Source: Prochlorococcus sp. AG-442-N17
GTDB lineage: Bacteria; Cyanobacteriota; Cyanobacteriia; PCC-6307; Cyanobiaceae
Assembly (NCBI GenBank): GCA_003212375.1
Contig: QCPY01000002.1
Span: 35,785-99,784, forward strand
DNA length: 64,000 nt
Direction of reading: 5' to 3'
Below the pieces are notes generated by a model. The model made no database searches, was not told the origin of the DNA, and saw only the letters and a program-made list of their open reading frames with translations. The translations under genes were made by a program, and so were the position numbers. Shown here piece after piece: positions 1 to 10,207 of this stretch (position 1 is its first letter; the number at the start of each line of letters is the position of its first letter).

Positions 1-833
1 TATTTGGATTTTTTCTGGGCTTATTAAATGGAATACCTCATAAACCTTGGGCTAATGATCATGCATTCCACCATAGAAATAATGGTAATTGGGAAATTTA
101 CAAAGGGCCAGTAGATGTTTTAAGTCTTGAAGATTATGAGGATCTTAATAAAAGACAAAAACTTATTTATAAGATAAGTAGACATTGGTTAATGCTACTA
201 CCAGGCGGTTTTTTTTATTTAGTAATTAAAGCTCGATTAGGATTAGTTTTAATTATTTTTAATTTTATTAAGTCTTTAATGAAAGAAAGTTTTTTAAAAA
301 TTAAAAAAAGAAATTATCTAGAACTATTGAATATTCAATCGAGAATTAAACCTCCTTTCTCCGATTATGGAAACAACTTTGATGAATTATTTGATCTAAT
401 AGCAAATAATGTCATTGTGATAAGTGGTTGGGTAATTATGTGTAAATGGCTAGGAACTACTTTTTTCTTAACTTTTTACTCACTAGTATTAACTTTTTCG
501 GCAGCAATATTCATAACTATTTTTTTCGTACAACATAACTATGAAAATGCATATGCAAGTAATACAAAAAACTGGGACATTGTAGAGGGTGCTATTGCTG
601 GGAGCAGCAATTTAGATATCCCAAATTGGTTAAATTGGTTCTTAGCCGATATTTCATTTCATAGCATTCATCATTTATCTGAGAGAATTCCTAATTACAA
701 TTTAAGAGCTTGTCATAAAGCAAATTTACATTTACTGCAAAAATCAAAAGTTCTCAAATTAAGTGACTTTCCAAATTGTTTTAAATATATTATTTGGGAT
801 AGCAAGAATGAAAATCTAATCCCAATTGATTAA
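1..833 (+). CDS. Fatty acid desaturase, N-terminus cut by window edge
   Basis: Frame open from base 3 with ANDHAFHH near the edge and HSIHHLSERIPNYN near the C-terminus; track start at 192 is internal. Confidence 0.8.
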   Translation, partial: FGFFLGLLNGIPHKPWANDHAFHHRNNGNWEIYKGPVDVLSLEDYEDLNKRQKLIYKISRHWLMLLPGGFFYLVIKARLGLVLIIFNFIKSLMKESFLKIKKRNYLELLNIQSRIKPPFSDYGNNFDELFDLIANNVIVISGWVIMCKWLGTTFFLTFYSLVLTFSAAIFITIFFVQHNYENAYASNTKNWDIVEGAIAGSSNLDIPNWLNWFLADISFHSIHHLSERIPNYNLRACHKANLHLLQKSKVLKLSDFPNCFKYIIWDSKNENLIPID

Positions 834-836
834 ATC

Positions 837-989
837 CTAGCTATATCTTCTTCGTATTTTTCTCTTTAGAGGCCTACTACTGTAAGCTTGAGCTCCAATA
901 GCTGGGGGCATATGGTTTTTAACAGGATGAATAAAAGCATTTGCCATGCTCTCTAACATTTTAGAAAGCCAATTCATAATTGATCTCAT
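837..989 (-). CDS. Small hypothetical protein, 50 aa
   Basis: Hand-translated MRSIMNWLSKMLESMANAFIHPVKNHMPPAIGAQAYSSRPLKRKIRRRYS. Confidence 0.5.
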   Translation of the reverse strand: MRSIMNWLSKMLESMANAFIHPVKNHMPPAIGAQAYSSRPLKRKIRRRYS

Positions 990-1527
990 TTGGAAAATCT
1001 AAAAAAGTGTACTTTTATCATCTAACGAAATTACTTAAAAGTAAATCAGTCTTTATGCTGATTTATTTTTTTACTTTATTTAACATCTTTTATTAATCAG
1101 CAAAAGTCTAATGATATTTTTGAATAACCAAAACTGTCAGGCAAAGAATTATCAAAAAGATAGGCTCAAAACTGACAATAAAAATATATAAAACAAAAAA
1201 TAGATCAACTCCAAAGAGAACTCGCATATCCTAATGAATTTATTTATGGTTTCATAAAAAATCCAACAAGCTTAAGACAAAGATAGTAATAAATTAAAAG
1301 CTCAGAAATTATAATAAAAGCAAATATCAAGAAAAAGTACTAAAAAGATAAATTTTTAGAGATTAAATGGATCGGATAATTATAAATATCATCTAACTTT
1401 TTACATCTTTAAAAAATAAATACGCAAACCTAGTAACTAATACTTATTTTTTCTTATTTTCTTTACAAACAAAATTTAAACTTTAAAAGTCATGCTATAT
1501 ATCGTTCGAAATTAAGGAATAAAAATT

Positions 1528-1686
1528 ATGAATCTGTTTTCTTTCTCTTTAAATCAAACTAGAGCAAAAGATAACATTGATTCATATTTTGAATGCATTA
1601 GTGAATGCAGCATTATTGATGGCCAGAAAGAATGTATTACACGATGCGTAGAAGTTCATCTTAAAGGAGGAAATAAAAATGAATAA
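1528..1686 (+). CDS. Cys-rich microprotein, 52 aa
   Basis: MNLFSFSLNQ...YFECISECSIIDGQKECITRCVEVHLKGGNKNE; two CxxxC motifs. Confidence 0.6.
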   Translation: MNLFSFSLNQTRAKDNIDSYFECISECSIIDGQKECITRCVEVHLKGGNKNE

Positions 1687-1828
1687 AAAATATTCTTCTC
1701 AAAGAAAAACAACTTTAAAGTGGAACCCTAATGGAGATCTTTCTGAAATTGATATGCTAAGAATTTTGGATGCAATTTCAGCTACTGAACTTAATCAATG
1801 TCAATTAACTTGCGATTTATTTTTATAA
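1679..1828 (+). CDS. Microprotein, 49 aa, overlapping upstream microORF
   Basis: AAAGGAGG upstream; MNKKYSSQRKTTLKWNPNGDLSEIDMLRILDAISATELNQCQLTCDLFL. Confidence 0.5.
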   Translation: MNKKYSSQRKTTLKWNPNGDLSEIDMLRILDAISATELNQCQLTCDLFL

Positions 1829-1955
1829 ATTAAAAATAACTTTATTTAATATCGTTTAATCGATTTGTTATAAAAAATTAATTCACAATATAAATACTTT
1901 TTTATAAATCCATATACTTATAGCTTTCAACTTTACTTATTCTGTTGTTAAAGTT

Positions 1956-2162
1956 TTAAAGCTCTTTAATATTCTTTTTAGATTTACTCTTTTTAAATAA
2001 GTTTTTAGAAATTTCTTCCCTTGTTAACTGTATAGGTTCTACTCTTGCTGAATCCCCATGAGTAGGACAGTAATAAGTCATTAACATCCATTTTTTATCT
2101 TCTTTCATAATGTTTAAAACCCTATCTAGAATTTGATAGGACTTATCTAGGATATAAATCAT
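1956..2162 (-). CDS. Hypothetical protein
   Basis: ORF track, 68 aa, no recognised motif. Confidence 0.35.
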   Translation of the reverse strand: MIYILDKSYQILDRVLNIMKEDKKWMLMTYYCPTHGDSARVEPIQLTREEISKNLFKKSKSKKNIKEL

Positions 2163-2302
2163 AAAAAGTTTTCATATTTAATCTTTTTTTTGTTTTTGCT
2201 TAACAATATAAAAAGTTGTAAAGAAATAGCCTAATTAGATATAAATACGCATGACTAAAAAAATAATTACTGCTATTTGTAAGATAATTTGAAATTAAAT
2301 TA

Positions 2303-2434
2303 ATGTCTTTAGAATCTATACTGATGGTTGTGGCTCCAATATGTCTTTTTACAGCAGGAGTTATAATTTTGCCAATATTAGTCAAACCACGAAAGCAATC
2401 AGTATCGCCTAAGAGATACGTTAGAGGTTTATAA
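2303..2434 (+). CDS. Small membrane protein, 43 aa
   Basis: MSLESILMVVAPICLFTAGVIILPILVKPRKQSVSPKRYVRGL; one TM helix plus basic tail. Confidence 0.5.
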   Translation: MSLESILMVVAPICLFTAGVIILPILVKPRKQSVSPKRYVRGL

Positions 2435-2544
2435 AATTAATCTACTTTTCTAAACCATTTTTCTTAGAGTTAAAAAGTAAGTAGATACAGAGATAAAATT
2501 AAATCTATATTGGTGGAAAGCTATGTTTCAAAAAATTTGTATAT

Positions 2545-3204
2545 GGAGTTTTCTGGAGCAATTCTTTTTGATTGAAATGGTGTTTTTTTAGATAAAGAAC
2601 CTTTTATAGCTGGTGCCTGATGTGAGACCGCAAGTTAATATAACTACTAATTATAAAAGGAAAAATTATTTGAATTAAAAGGAAAGAAGAATAATAGATT
2701 GTGCCAAAAAAGTAAAAAAACGGATAAATAATGAAAATTCAATCGAAGAATTACTGTTTATTCAAAAAGCAAAATTAGTTCAGCAACTCTCAAAGTCAAA
2801 ACCTTTCAAAGGATTCATAGATATAATTAATTTTTACCTAAATTCAAAATTACCTATTGCACTAGTAACAATTAGCAATAGTGAAAGTTTTAAAATTAAA
2901 AGTTCTGCAATTCCCCTAGTTAAATTTATTCCCGAAAAGGATTCTTGGAGATGATAAATTTATTTCTGCTGGGAAGCCCTCTCCTAAGCCCTATTTGAGA
3001 GCATTAAAACTGTTGGCTGTAGATCCAAAAAAAAATATGGGTTGTAGAAGAGTCATATGCAGGATCTGTCTCTGGATTAAAGGCGGAATGTAATTTTCTG
3101 TTTTTTCCCAAAGATATTAAGACTCTAAGTAAATTAATAAATGAATTTGCTCAAGAAAAGATTCAAAATTTATATGATAAATTTAAAATAAATTTTATAA
3201 CTTG
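2545..3204 (+). pseudogene. Degenerate HAD-superfamily hydrolase
   Basis: Fragments GAILFD*NGVFLDKEPF and ISAGKPSPKPYLRALKLLAVDPKK...EESYAGSVSGLKAECNF split by stops and frameshifts. Confidence 0.75.
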
Positions 3205-3220
3205 AATCCTAAGACATTAT

Positions 3221-3859
3221 ATGTGCGGTAGGTTTGAACTGAAAACTAAATTTGATAATTTACCTAAGGTTTTAAAACAAGACTATCCAAATAGACTTGA
3301 TACTAAATACGAGACTCAGAAATTAATTAGACCTACTGATCCAGTACTTGTACTTAAGAATGAAGGAAAAATCAAGACTACTTTTATGACATGGGGGTTC
3401 ATATCACCTTGGGCTAAAGAGCCATTTGCGAAGGGAATAATTAGACCATTTAATGCAAGATCAGAAACTATTGAAGATAAAAAATTATTTAGTGGAAGTT
3501 GGAAACATAAGAGATGCTTAATACCAGCAAGTGGTTTTTTTGAAAAAAGATATCGTATTAGGAAAGATAATTATGAAACTTTTTGGTTGGGAGGGATTTG
3601 GAGTAAATGGTCTTCACCTGATGGGGCAGAGATAGAAAGTTGTTGTATTTTAACAACTGAGCCAAATGATTTAATAAAACCCATACATCATCGAATGCCT
3701 GTAATTGTCCCCAATGGATTAGAAGAAAAATGGACTGAACTGGTTAAAGATATTACAAAATTAAAAGGTTTAATACCCATATTGATGGGATGGTCATCAT
3801 CAGGATGGATTCTTGAAGAGATTAATAAAGAAACTACTAATCAAATGAATTTATTTTAA
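3221..3859 (+). CDS. SRAP/HMCES (YedK-like) protein
   Basis: Begins MCGRFEL; contains WGFISPW, NARSETIEDKKLF, KRCLIPASGFFE. Confidence 0.9.
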   Translation: MCGRFELKTKFDNLPKVLKQDYPNRLDTKYETQKLIRPTDPVLVLKNEGKIKTTFMTWGFISPWAKEPFAKGIIRPFNARSETIEDKKLFSGSWKHKRCLIPASGFFEKRYRIRKDNYETFWLGGIWSKWSSPDGAEIESCCILTTEPNDLIKPIHHRMPVIVPNGLEEKWTELVKDITKLKGLIPILMGWSSSGWILEEINKETTNQMNLF

Positions 3860-4242
3860 ATTTTAAAATTAGAGGGTATTATTCTCATTGAAATTTATTA
3901 AGTTTATTTGATGTAACCTAGATCCTTAAATAGCTTTAGATTAAATCTTTTTTAATTAATAGCAAAATTAATTAATAGAAAAATTAGATTTTTTAGATGG
4001 CTAAACACTGGCTAAATTTTACCCCTTTCTGCTTTGGCTATTAATTCAACTCTTCTTCTCTATTTAATTCTTTTGATAGCTATTAAATAATTTTTCTTGG
4101 TAAAAAAACTCAAAAAATTAAAAAAAATTATATTAAATTAATACTTTTTGAACATTTTAAAATACACATTACTTTCGTAAAAAGATTCTTTGATGGATAA
4201 TAAATTATGTAAATAAAAATTTATTTAAAACCAACACCAAAA

Positions 4243-4266
4243 CCTAAACCTAAACCTAAACCTAAA
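4243..4266. repeat. (CCTAAA)x4 tandem hexamer repeat, with two imperfect upstream units
   Basis: ccaacaccaaaacctaaacctaaacctaaacctaaa, 5 bp before the desaturase TTG start. Confidence 0.9.
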
Positions 4267-4271
4267 ATAAT

Positions 4272-5450
4272 TTGAGCAATATTAAATTTTCTGGCCTTAA
4301 AGGTCAAGCACTTGAAATAAATATCAGTGATATCCCCAGTATGAAAGAGTTTAAAAGTGTTATTCCTGCTTTCTGCTTTAATCCTGAAACCATAACTTCA
4401 TTACGTTATCTTTTGCAATCAACCATAATTCAGCTAATTGTTGTAGCTATAGGATTATCAATTCCTTTCACTCAAAGAATGATACCTATTTGGATTCTTT
4501 ATGCGATTTTATCAGGAACCACTGCAATGGGTTTTTGGGTAATTGCCCACGAATGTGGTCATGGGGCTTTCTCGAAAAATAGGTTTTTAGAAACCATGAC
4601 TGGATATTTAATTCATTCGTTATTATTGGTACCATATTTCTCTTGGCAACGTTCACATGCAATCCATCATCGTTATACCAATCATATAACTAATGGAGAA
4701 ACGCATGTCCCATTAGTTATTGATGGAAATGGAATTAGCGAAAAAGTTGGTGGTGAAAAAGAATTAGCTTTTTCTAGTAAATTAGGAAAAAATAAGTATG
4801 GAATTCTTCAACTTGTATTGCATCTTATTTTTGGTTGGCCTGCTTACCTATTATCAGGAAGTACAGGAGGGCTTAAATATGGAACTTCAAATCATTTTTG
4901 GCCAAGGGAACCTTTTTCTAAGACTTTATGGCCTTCTGAATGGGCTAAGAAAGTTTGGATTTCAGATTTTGGTGTAGGTGTAGTTATATTTGGACTTGCT
5001 ATATTGGTTATTAAGCATGGAATCTTCCCAATATTAGGGATGTATGTGGGACCCTTATTAGTAGTTAATTGTTGGTTAGTTATCTATACTTGGCTTCATC
5101 ATACAGACTCAGATGTTCCACACCTATCTAATTCAGAATTTTCTTTTATGAGAGGTGCCTTCCTTTCCATTGATAGGCCTTATGGAAAAATTATTGATAT
5201 TCTTCATCATAATATTGGTTCAAGTCATGTAGTTCATCATGTATGCCCAACAATTCCGCACTATCATGCTAAAAAGGCAACTCGTATAATAAAAAAAGAA
5301 TTTAATAAAGCATACCTTTTCAATCCAGACCCAATCCACAAGGCTCTATGGAATATTGCTTGTAGTTGTATTGCTGTCAAATCAGATATCAATAAAGGGA
5401 TGTACATTTGGCAATCCTCCTACAAAAGAAATCTTAAACATAACGTTTGA
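4272..5450 (+). CDS. Fatty acid desaturase (DesA-like)
   Basis: Three His boxes: HECGHGAF, HAIHHRY, HVVHHVCPTIPHYHA. Confidence 0.88.
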   Translation: MSNIKFSGLKGQALEINISDIPSMKEFKSVIPAFCFNPETITSLRYLLQSTIIQLIVVAIGLSIPFTQRMIPIWILYAILSGTTAMGFWVIAHECGHGAFSKNRFLETMTGYLIHSLLLVPYFSWQRSHAIHHRYTNHITNGETHVPLVIDGNGISEKVGGEKELAFSSKLGKNKYGILQLVLHLIFGWPAYLLSGSTGGLKYGTSNHFWPREPFSKTLWPSEWAKKVWISDFGVGVVIFGLAILVIKHGIFPILGMYVGPLLVVNCWLVIYTWLHHTDSDVPHLSNSEFSFMRGAFLSIDRPYGKIIDILHHNIGSSHVVHHVCPTIPHYHAKKATRIIKKEFNKAYLFNPDPIHKALWNIACSCIAVKSDINKGMYIWQSSYKRNLKHNV

Positions 5451-5534
5451 ATTCCACTGTAATATCACATTAATTTACACAAATCTGAAGAGAATATAAA
5501 AGAATGAGAAATTAAGTCTTTTTTATCTTAAATA

Positions 5535-5726
5535 TTGATATGGAAACGGGTTCAATTTAAAGTTATGAGTGGAGACAATCTACACGGGAAGCAACCAATA
5601 AAGTTTTACTCTGAGGAAGTAACTATTACTAAGGTTCAATTATTAGAGAAGCAACTTAGTCTTGGAGATAAAGTTTCAGACTTAGATGAAAAACACAAGG
5701 AGTGGAGCAGGAAGTTATCAGGATAG
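5535..5726 (+). CDS. Hypothetical protein
   Basis: ORF track; start may be the internal MSGDNLHGK. Confidence 0.4.
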   Translation: MIWKRVQFKVMSGDNLHGKQPIKFYSEEVTITKVQLLEKQLSLGDKVSDLDEKHKEWSRKLSG

Positions 5727-6616
5727 TTCTATTTAGCTCTTCTCAATGTAGGAGCTTTATAAAACATTATTTTTAGGCTTAAGATTAGTATTGACACTGT
5801 TAGAACGGGTAAAATATAAAGTATCAAATCAGAATTTAAGAGAGAAGGAATGCGTGCAAAAACCAAATGCATATAGTAAGTAGTAAATGACATAACTATT
5901 TTTTTAATTAATTTATTAATAGCAATTATTTACTAAAATAAAAAGAGTATTTAATCTTGTTTTATGAGTGTAAGAATGATTAAATATTAGTAAATTTTAG
6001 ATTAAATTTTTAAACTACTTAAAAAAAAGAATTTAGATATTTTTTTACTTAAAATAAAATGTTAGAGAGTCAGCCTGTATCCCTACTAGCTGACTCACTA
6101 CTTAATTTTAGTTAGAATTAATATTAAATGAGGATTATTTCTTTAATAAATTAGATACTTATAATTATTTTTTAAATAATAATGGATAAAAATTTAGTCA
6201 CTCAAAAATGAAAAAAGTAAAAAGGCCATGTTGAAACAATCTAGAATAGATTAATCTATGATTAATTAACTGCTGTAATTTTTATTTCATTATTCATTTA
6301 TAAAAGTCATATATTTATCAGCAAAAAATAGGCTTGCCTTTATCGTTTAACTAGATTATAAGAAAATAATTAAATTTTTCCCTTTTAAGGATATTAATAC
6401 CAACTCAAATCACAGTTATAAATCGATTAATGGTAGTATTAGATGGTGTCAACTTGAGATAAATTTAATAATTATCGCTTAGCTAAAGAACTTTAAAGAA
6501 AAAGTCAACTTGCATGAGTTAAGACCTTGAGATCAATAAGTAATATTGATCAATATCTTTAGACTAGAAATAAAATTTATTTTCCAAATCAAGATTCAAT
6601 TTATAACAAAACACCA

Positions 6617-6751
6617 ATGAAAAAATTAAACAAAAAATACGCAGATTTATTGCATCAAGCTTCAATAGCTAAAGGAAGAAAAGAAGCGGTAGGTTTATTG
6701 CACAAAGCAGCAAAGCTTAAAACTAAATTTGATCAGAAGTCTAAGCTTTAG
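6617..6751 (+). CDS. Small basic hypothetical protein, 44 aa
   Basis: MKKLNKKYADLLHQASIAKGRKEAVGLLHKAAKLKTKFDQKSKL. Confidence 0.5.
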   Translation: MKKLNKKYADLLHQASIAKGRKEAVGLLHKAAKLKTKFDQKSKL

Positions 6752-6757
6752 AATAAA

Positions 6758-6907
6758 TTATTTCTCCTTAAGCATTGCCCGCAGTTGAAGATCATCCAAT
6801 TGTTCTAGATAATTTCTGATTGCAATCCATGAGTTGAGACTCTCCATTTTTCCACTTTCTTTAAAGATTTTTGCGGAAACTTGATCAACTAGATCTACAT
6901 GATTCAT
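6758..6907 (-). CDS. Small hypothetical protein, 49 aa
   Basis: MNHVDLVDQVSAKIFKESGKMESLNSWIAIRNYLEQLDDLQLRAMLKEK; overlaps next ORF. Confidence 0.5.
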   Translation of the reverse strand: MNHVDLVDQVSAKIFKESGKMESLNSWIAIRNYLEQLDDLQLRAMLKEK

Positions 6908-7037
6908 AACTATATTCTTCATCAATTTGAATAACTACACCATTAAAAAATTCTGCTAATAATTTTGATGAATTATTAACTAAAACTTTTGAATCTTCTT
7001 TAGAGATTTTCTTTTTAATTGAATTTAAGTATTTCAT
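6885..7037 (-). CDS. Small hypothetical protein, 50 aa
   Basis: MKYLNSIKKKISKEDSKVLVNNSSKLLAEFFNGVV...; start overlaps stop of 7034-7330 (ATGA). Confidence 0.5.
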   Translation of the reverse strand: MKYLNSIKKKISKEDSKVLVNNSSKLLAEFFNGVVIQIDEEYSYESCRSS

Positions 7038-7330
7038 GCGGATTGTGATGTGCGATTGAAATTTTTAAGAATATCAAAGTTTGCTTTTTTTTTGTAAAAC
7101 TCGCATGAATGAGTTAAATGTTGTCCATGAAAAATAAGTTTGTGATGGCAGTTGCAACAAAGTATTGAACCACAATTAGCTTGGCTTAAATAATCAAATT
7201 TTGAACAAGTTATACAGACATGACTACCTATCGATCTACAATAAGTAGGCTCATCAATATATTCCCATTCTTCTTGAGAATTATGATGCCTATCAAATAA
7301 TGAATTGGCTAATGCTATTTTTTTGACCAT
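7034..7330 (-). CDS. HNH/zinc-ribbon-like small protein
   Basis: CITCSKFDYLSQANCGSILCCNCHHKLIFHGQHLTHSCEFY. Confidence 0.55.
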   Translation of the reverse strand: MVKKIALANSLFDRHHNSQEEWEYIDEPTYCRSIGSHVCITCSKFDYLSQANCGSILCCNCHHKLIFHGQHLTHSCEFYKKKANFDILKNFNRTSQSA

Positions 7331-7576
7331 CTTCTAAATAATACATTTGTACTATTATTTATAACCCTTCGCAGACGAGAGGTCAACTATGGCAGCTTGA
7401 AATATTTACCCTATTGCAGCCGTAAATCATAAAAAACGGTTAGTCCCCAATTTTTTGTATCATTTACGCGACAGATTTGTAGCTTTATAAATGAATTCTT
7501 GGATAATTTGAGGTTTTTCTTTACAAAAATAAATATTATATGTTATATTTTTTAATATAATTTACTTTTTAAAAAA

Positions 7577-7684
7577 ATGACACCTGAAGCAGAACGTTTT
7601 AATGGTTGGGCCGCTATGTTAGGTTTCGTAGCAGCTGTTGGCGCATACGTAACAACTGGTCAAATCATTCCTGGTTGGTTTTAA
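7577..7684 (+). CDS. hli: High light inducible protein (Hli), 35 aa
   Basis: MTPEAERFNGWAAMLGFVAAVGAYVTTGQIIPGWF. Confidence 0.9.
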   Translation: MTPEAERFNGWAAMLGFVAAVGAYVTTGQIIPGWF

Positions 7685-7824
7685 TGGAAAGCAACGAAAC
7701 AAAAACAGTTGAGAAGGAAAAAATTGTAGCTGAAAAGCTAAACGGTAGATTCGCAATGATTGGTTTCGTTGCATTGGTTGGAGCATATTTAACTACTGGA
7801 CAAATTATTCCAGGATTTATTTAA
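7684..7824 (+). CDS. hli: High light inducible protein (Hli), 46 aa
   Basis: MESNETKTVEKEKIVAEKLNGRFAMIGFVALVGAYLTTGQIIPGFI; start overlaps previous stop (TAATG). Confidence 0.9.
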   Translation: MESNETKTVEKEKIVAEKLNGRFAMIGFVALVGAYLTTGQIIPGFI

Positions 7825-7846
7825 ACTTCCTAAAAAATTTTTATAA

Positions 7847-7878
7847 AACCAGATTGGTAACCAATCTGGTTTTTTTTT
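7847..7878 (+). terminator. Rho-independent terminator
   Basis: aaccagattggtaaccaatctggttttttttt. Confidence 0.85.
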
Positions 7879-8052
7879 ATTACTTATTTTTCCTCTTAAA
7901 TCCATTAAATTATATGATTTAAAAATAATTAAGTTAATGTATAAATACATATTTTTTATATCATTTAAAAAAAATTTTTTTATCGGTATAAAAACTCTAT
8001 CGGAATAATCAAAAGCATATTAAAGTTGAATCAAATAATTGGAGGGAATCAA

Positions 8053-8154
8053 ATGACCAACCTCGGATTGGAGATTGTATTCTGGCTTATTCTATTAATC
8101 TATCTTGGAGCTAGAATTACTCAAACTAAAAAAGGTTACAAGCAACAGTATTAA
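8053..8154 (+). CDS. MTNLGLE-family small membrane protein, 33 aa
   Basis: ggaggg SD; MTNLGLEIVFWLILLIYLGARITQTKKGYKQQY; relatives at 40229 and 41202. Confidence 0.65.
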   Translation: MTNLGLEIVFWLILLIYLGARITQTKKGYKQQY

Positions 8155-8387
8155 ATAGCACTTTCAACATTCTTCCAATAAAAAAACTGAATTAAGAGCA
8201 GATTTAATATCAAATTTCTCTATTAAAAATTTTTAGGAAGAAAAATTTAAAGAGTTCCACTTTAAAAAAGTGTGTCTTTGCTATTTTGTCTAAAATTCTC
8301 TTTTTTTACTTAAAACTGTAAACTTTGCGGATTGATTTTTAACGGATTCATTCTAAATTAAATTTAATTATTATTTGAAAAAGATTT

Positions 8388-8492
8388 ATGTCTTCGAAAA
8401 AGAAAAATCCCAAGCAAAAAAAAGTTGAAACTAATACTGAATGGTTAGATAGAGTTATTAATCAATTAACAAATAAGGAATTTAGTTATTAA
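8388..8492 (+). CDS. Small basic hypothetical protein, 34 aa
   Basis: MSSKKKNPKQKKVETNTEWLDRVINQLTNKEFSY. Confidence 0.4.
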   Translation: MSSKKKNPKQKKVETNTEWLDRVINQLTNKEFSY

Positions 8493-8553
8493 TTCTTTCA
8501 AATTTTTTTGAATTAAGAAGATTTATACATAAAAATAATGAATCTTATCAGTT

Positions 8554-8643
8554 ATGGGATTATACAAGTTGTTAGCGTTTCTTATGGTTCTTCTTCTTAT
8601 TGGAAGTTCCTTTATTGGTTTATTTATAATTAACTTAAGATAA
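8554..8643 (+). CDS. Small membrane protein, 29 aa
   Basis: MGLYKLLAFLMVLLLIGSSFIGLFIINLR. Confidence 0.4.
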   Translation: MGLYKLLAFLMVLLLIGSSFIGLFIINLR

Positions 8644-8795
8644 AGCACTGTTTTGTATTAATTGAACAAAACCTATTAATAAATTCACTGATGATTTATT
8701 TCATATTTATGCAAGGACTAAATTAATTAAAGAAATAACTTATTAATTCAAGAACAGTTCAAAAAGTCAAAAAAAGTAAAAAATAACTATAAAAA

Positions 8796-8945
8796 TTAAA
8801 TACTTACTTTGGTAAACTGTAAATTATAAATTAATCTGCCTCCATCACCACCGCTATCGTCATCATCATCTCCAAAAGAGGATATTAAAGTATATATGCC
8901 AATTAATCCAAGGAGCATGGAAAGGTAAAGAATTGGATCAGTCAT
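8796..8945 (-). CDS. Small membrane protein with Asp-rich stretch, 49 aa
   Basis: MTDPILYLSMLLGLIGIYTLISSFGDDDDDSGGDGGRLIYNLQFTKVSI. Confidence 0.5.
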   Translation of the reverse strand: MTDPILYLSMLLGLIGIYTLISSFGDDDDDSGGDGGRLIYNLQFTKVSI

Positions 8946-9165
8946 ATATGTGCTTATAAAAATTATGATTAATATTTAATTTTTTCGAGGCATTAATTTA
9001 AGTTCATTATGGTTACTACATAATATTTTTATTATTTAAACAGGAAATTAAACTAGAAAACATTCTAAATATTTAAGAGGAATTTTATAAAGCAAGAGTT
9101 TCATAAGATAAAAAATGATCATAGGTTTTATTTATGACATTAGCTCTTATTAAAAATTTGATTTC

Positions 9166-9426
9166 TTACACAAATCCAGGAATTATTTGCCCTGTTGATA
9201 AATAAGCACCAACAGCAGCTATTAAACCAATCATTGCAAATCTTCCATTAAGTGTTTCAGCAAAATCTTTTTGTTTCTCAACTTTTTTTGATATTAGGCT
9301 TGTGTTTTTCATTTTATTATTATTTGAATAAATTATATTTTCCTCTTGAAACTGTTTTGTTAAATATGCAATAACAAGACAAGTTAGGGACACAATAAAA
9401 ATCAAGAAGCCAGCTAGTAGACTCAT
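9166..9426 (-). CDS. hli: Hli-domain protein with extra N-terminal TM segment
   Basis: MSLLAGFLIFIVSLTCLVIAYLTK...ETLNGRFAMIGLIAAVGAYLSTGQIIPGFV; start overlaps upstream hli stop. Confidence 0.85.
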   Translation of the reverse strand: MSLLAGFLIFIVSLTCLVIAYLTKQFQEENIIYSNNNKMKNTSLISKKVEKQKDFAETLNGRFAMIGLIAAVGAYLSTGQIIPGFV

Positions 9427-9632
9427 TAAAAAATACCTGGGATGATTTGACCTGTGGTTACATATGCACCTAGCAATGCAACAAAACCGATCATTGCCCA
9501 ACGACCATTAACTTTCTCTGCATTTTGAGGGTAACCTTCATATGAAACAGACTCATCTACATATGGACGAGTTTCTGTAGGAAACATATTCTGTCTTCCG
9601 CCTGATTCTGTTGTTACTTGAGAATTAGTCAT
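9426..9632 (-). CDS. hli: High light inducible protein (Hli), 68 aa
   Basis: AEKVNGRWAMIGFVALLGAYVTTGQIIPGIF. Confidence 0.92.
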   Translation of the reverse strand: MTNSQVTTESGGRQNMFPTETRPYVDESVSYEGYPQNAEKVNGRWAMIGFVALLGAYVTTGQIIPGIF

Positions 9633-10207
9633 TAGCTATTAATTAGTTTGTTAATGAATGTAACATATGTATTAAAAAATGTAAACCTAAAAGCCCCAAT
9701 ATTGAGTAACTGAAAATTTACTTGACATTTCTGTATCATAAATGATTAATTTAGTATTTTAAAAGAAATGAATCTTATTAGGCTATAAGCTATTCATGCT
9801 TTCCTTAGTCCTCGCGATAATCAAAAAGCCTTAAGATGAGAGCCCTTAGAGCTATATAAGCATTTATACTCACAATAAGTAATTTTACTTACTACAATAT
9901 ATGTAAGGCATTTAGGAAGTGCTTAGCTGGTTTTCTTCAGTTATCTGGATTTAACCTAATCGTCATGAGAGTTTGCTGGTAGGGATACAAGCAAGCTCTT
10001 TTTAATTTACAGTCAATGTATGTTGAGAAATAAAAGTTGAGGCTCTGTAATTAAAAAAATTCTCTTAAGATAATTGATAAAATTTTTCTAGTAATAAATG
10101 GAATTAAATATAGTTGGAATTAAATATAGTACTCTAAAGTTTATTTTTTTCATTTACCTTTCAAAATAAAATAATTTTGCTAAAAAGGGATATTGATTAA
10201 ATTTAAA

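Noticed and set aside
2200-2385. Minus ORF MTNIGKIITPAVK...
   Set aside because: Non-ATG start and antisense to a better plus-strand membrane microORF at 2303; its MTN start is unrelated to the MTNLGLE family
4213-4275. KPTPKPKPKPKPKII peptide encoded by the hexamer repeat
   Set aside because: No ATG/GTG/TTG start, out of frame with the desaturase
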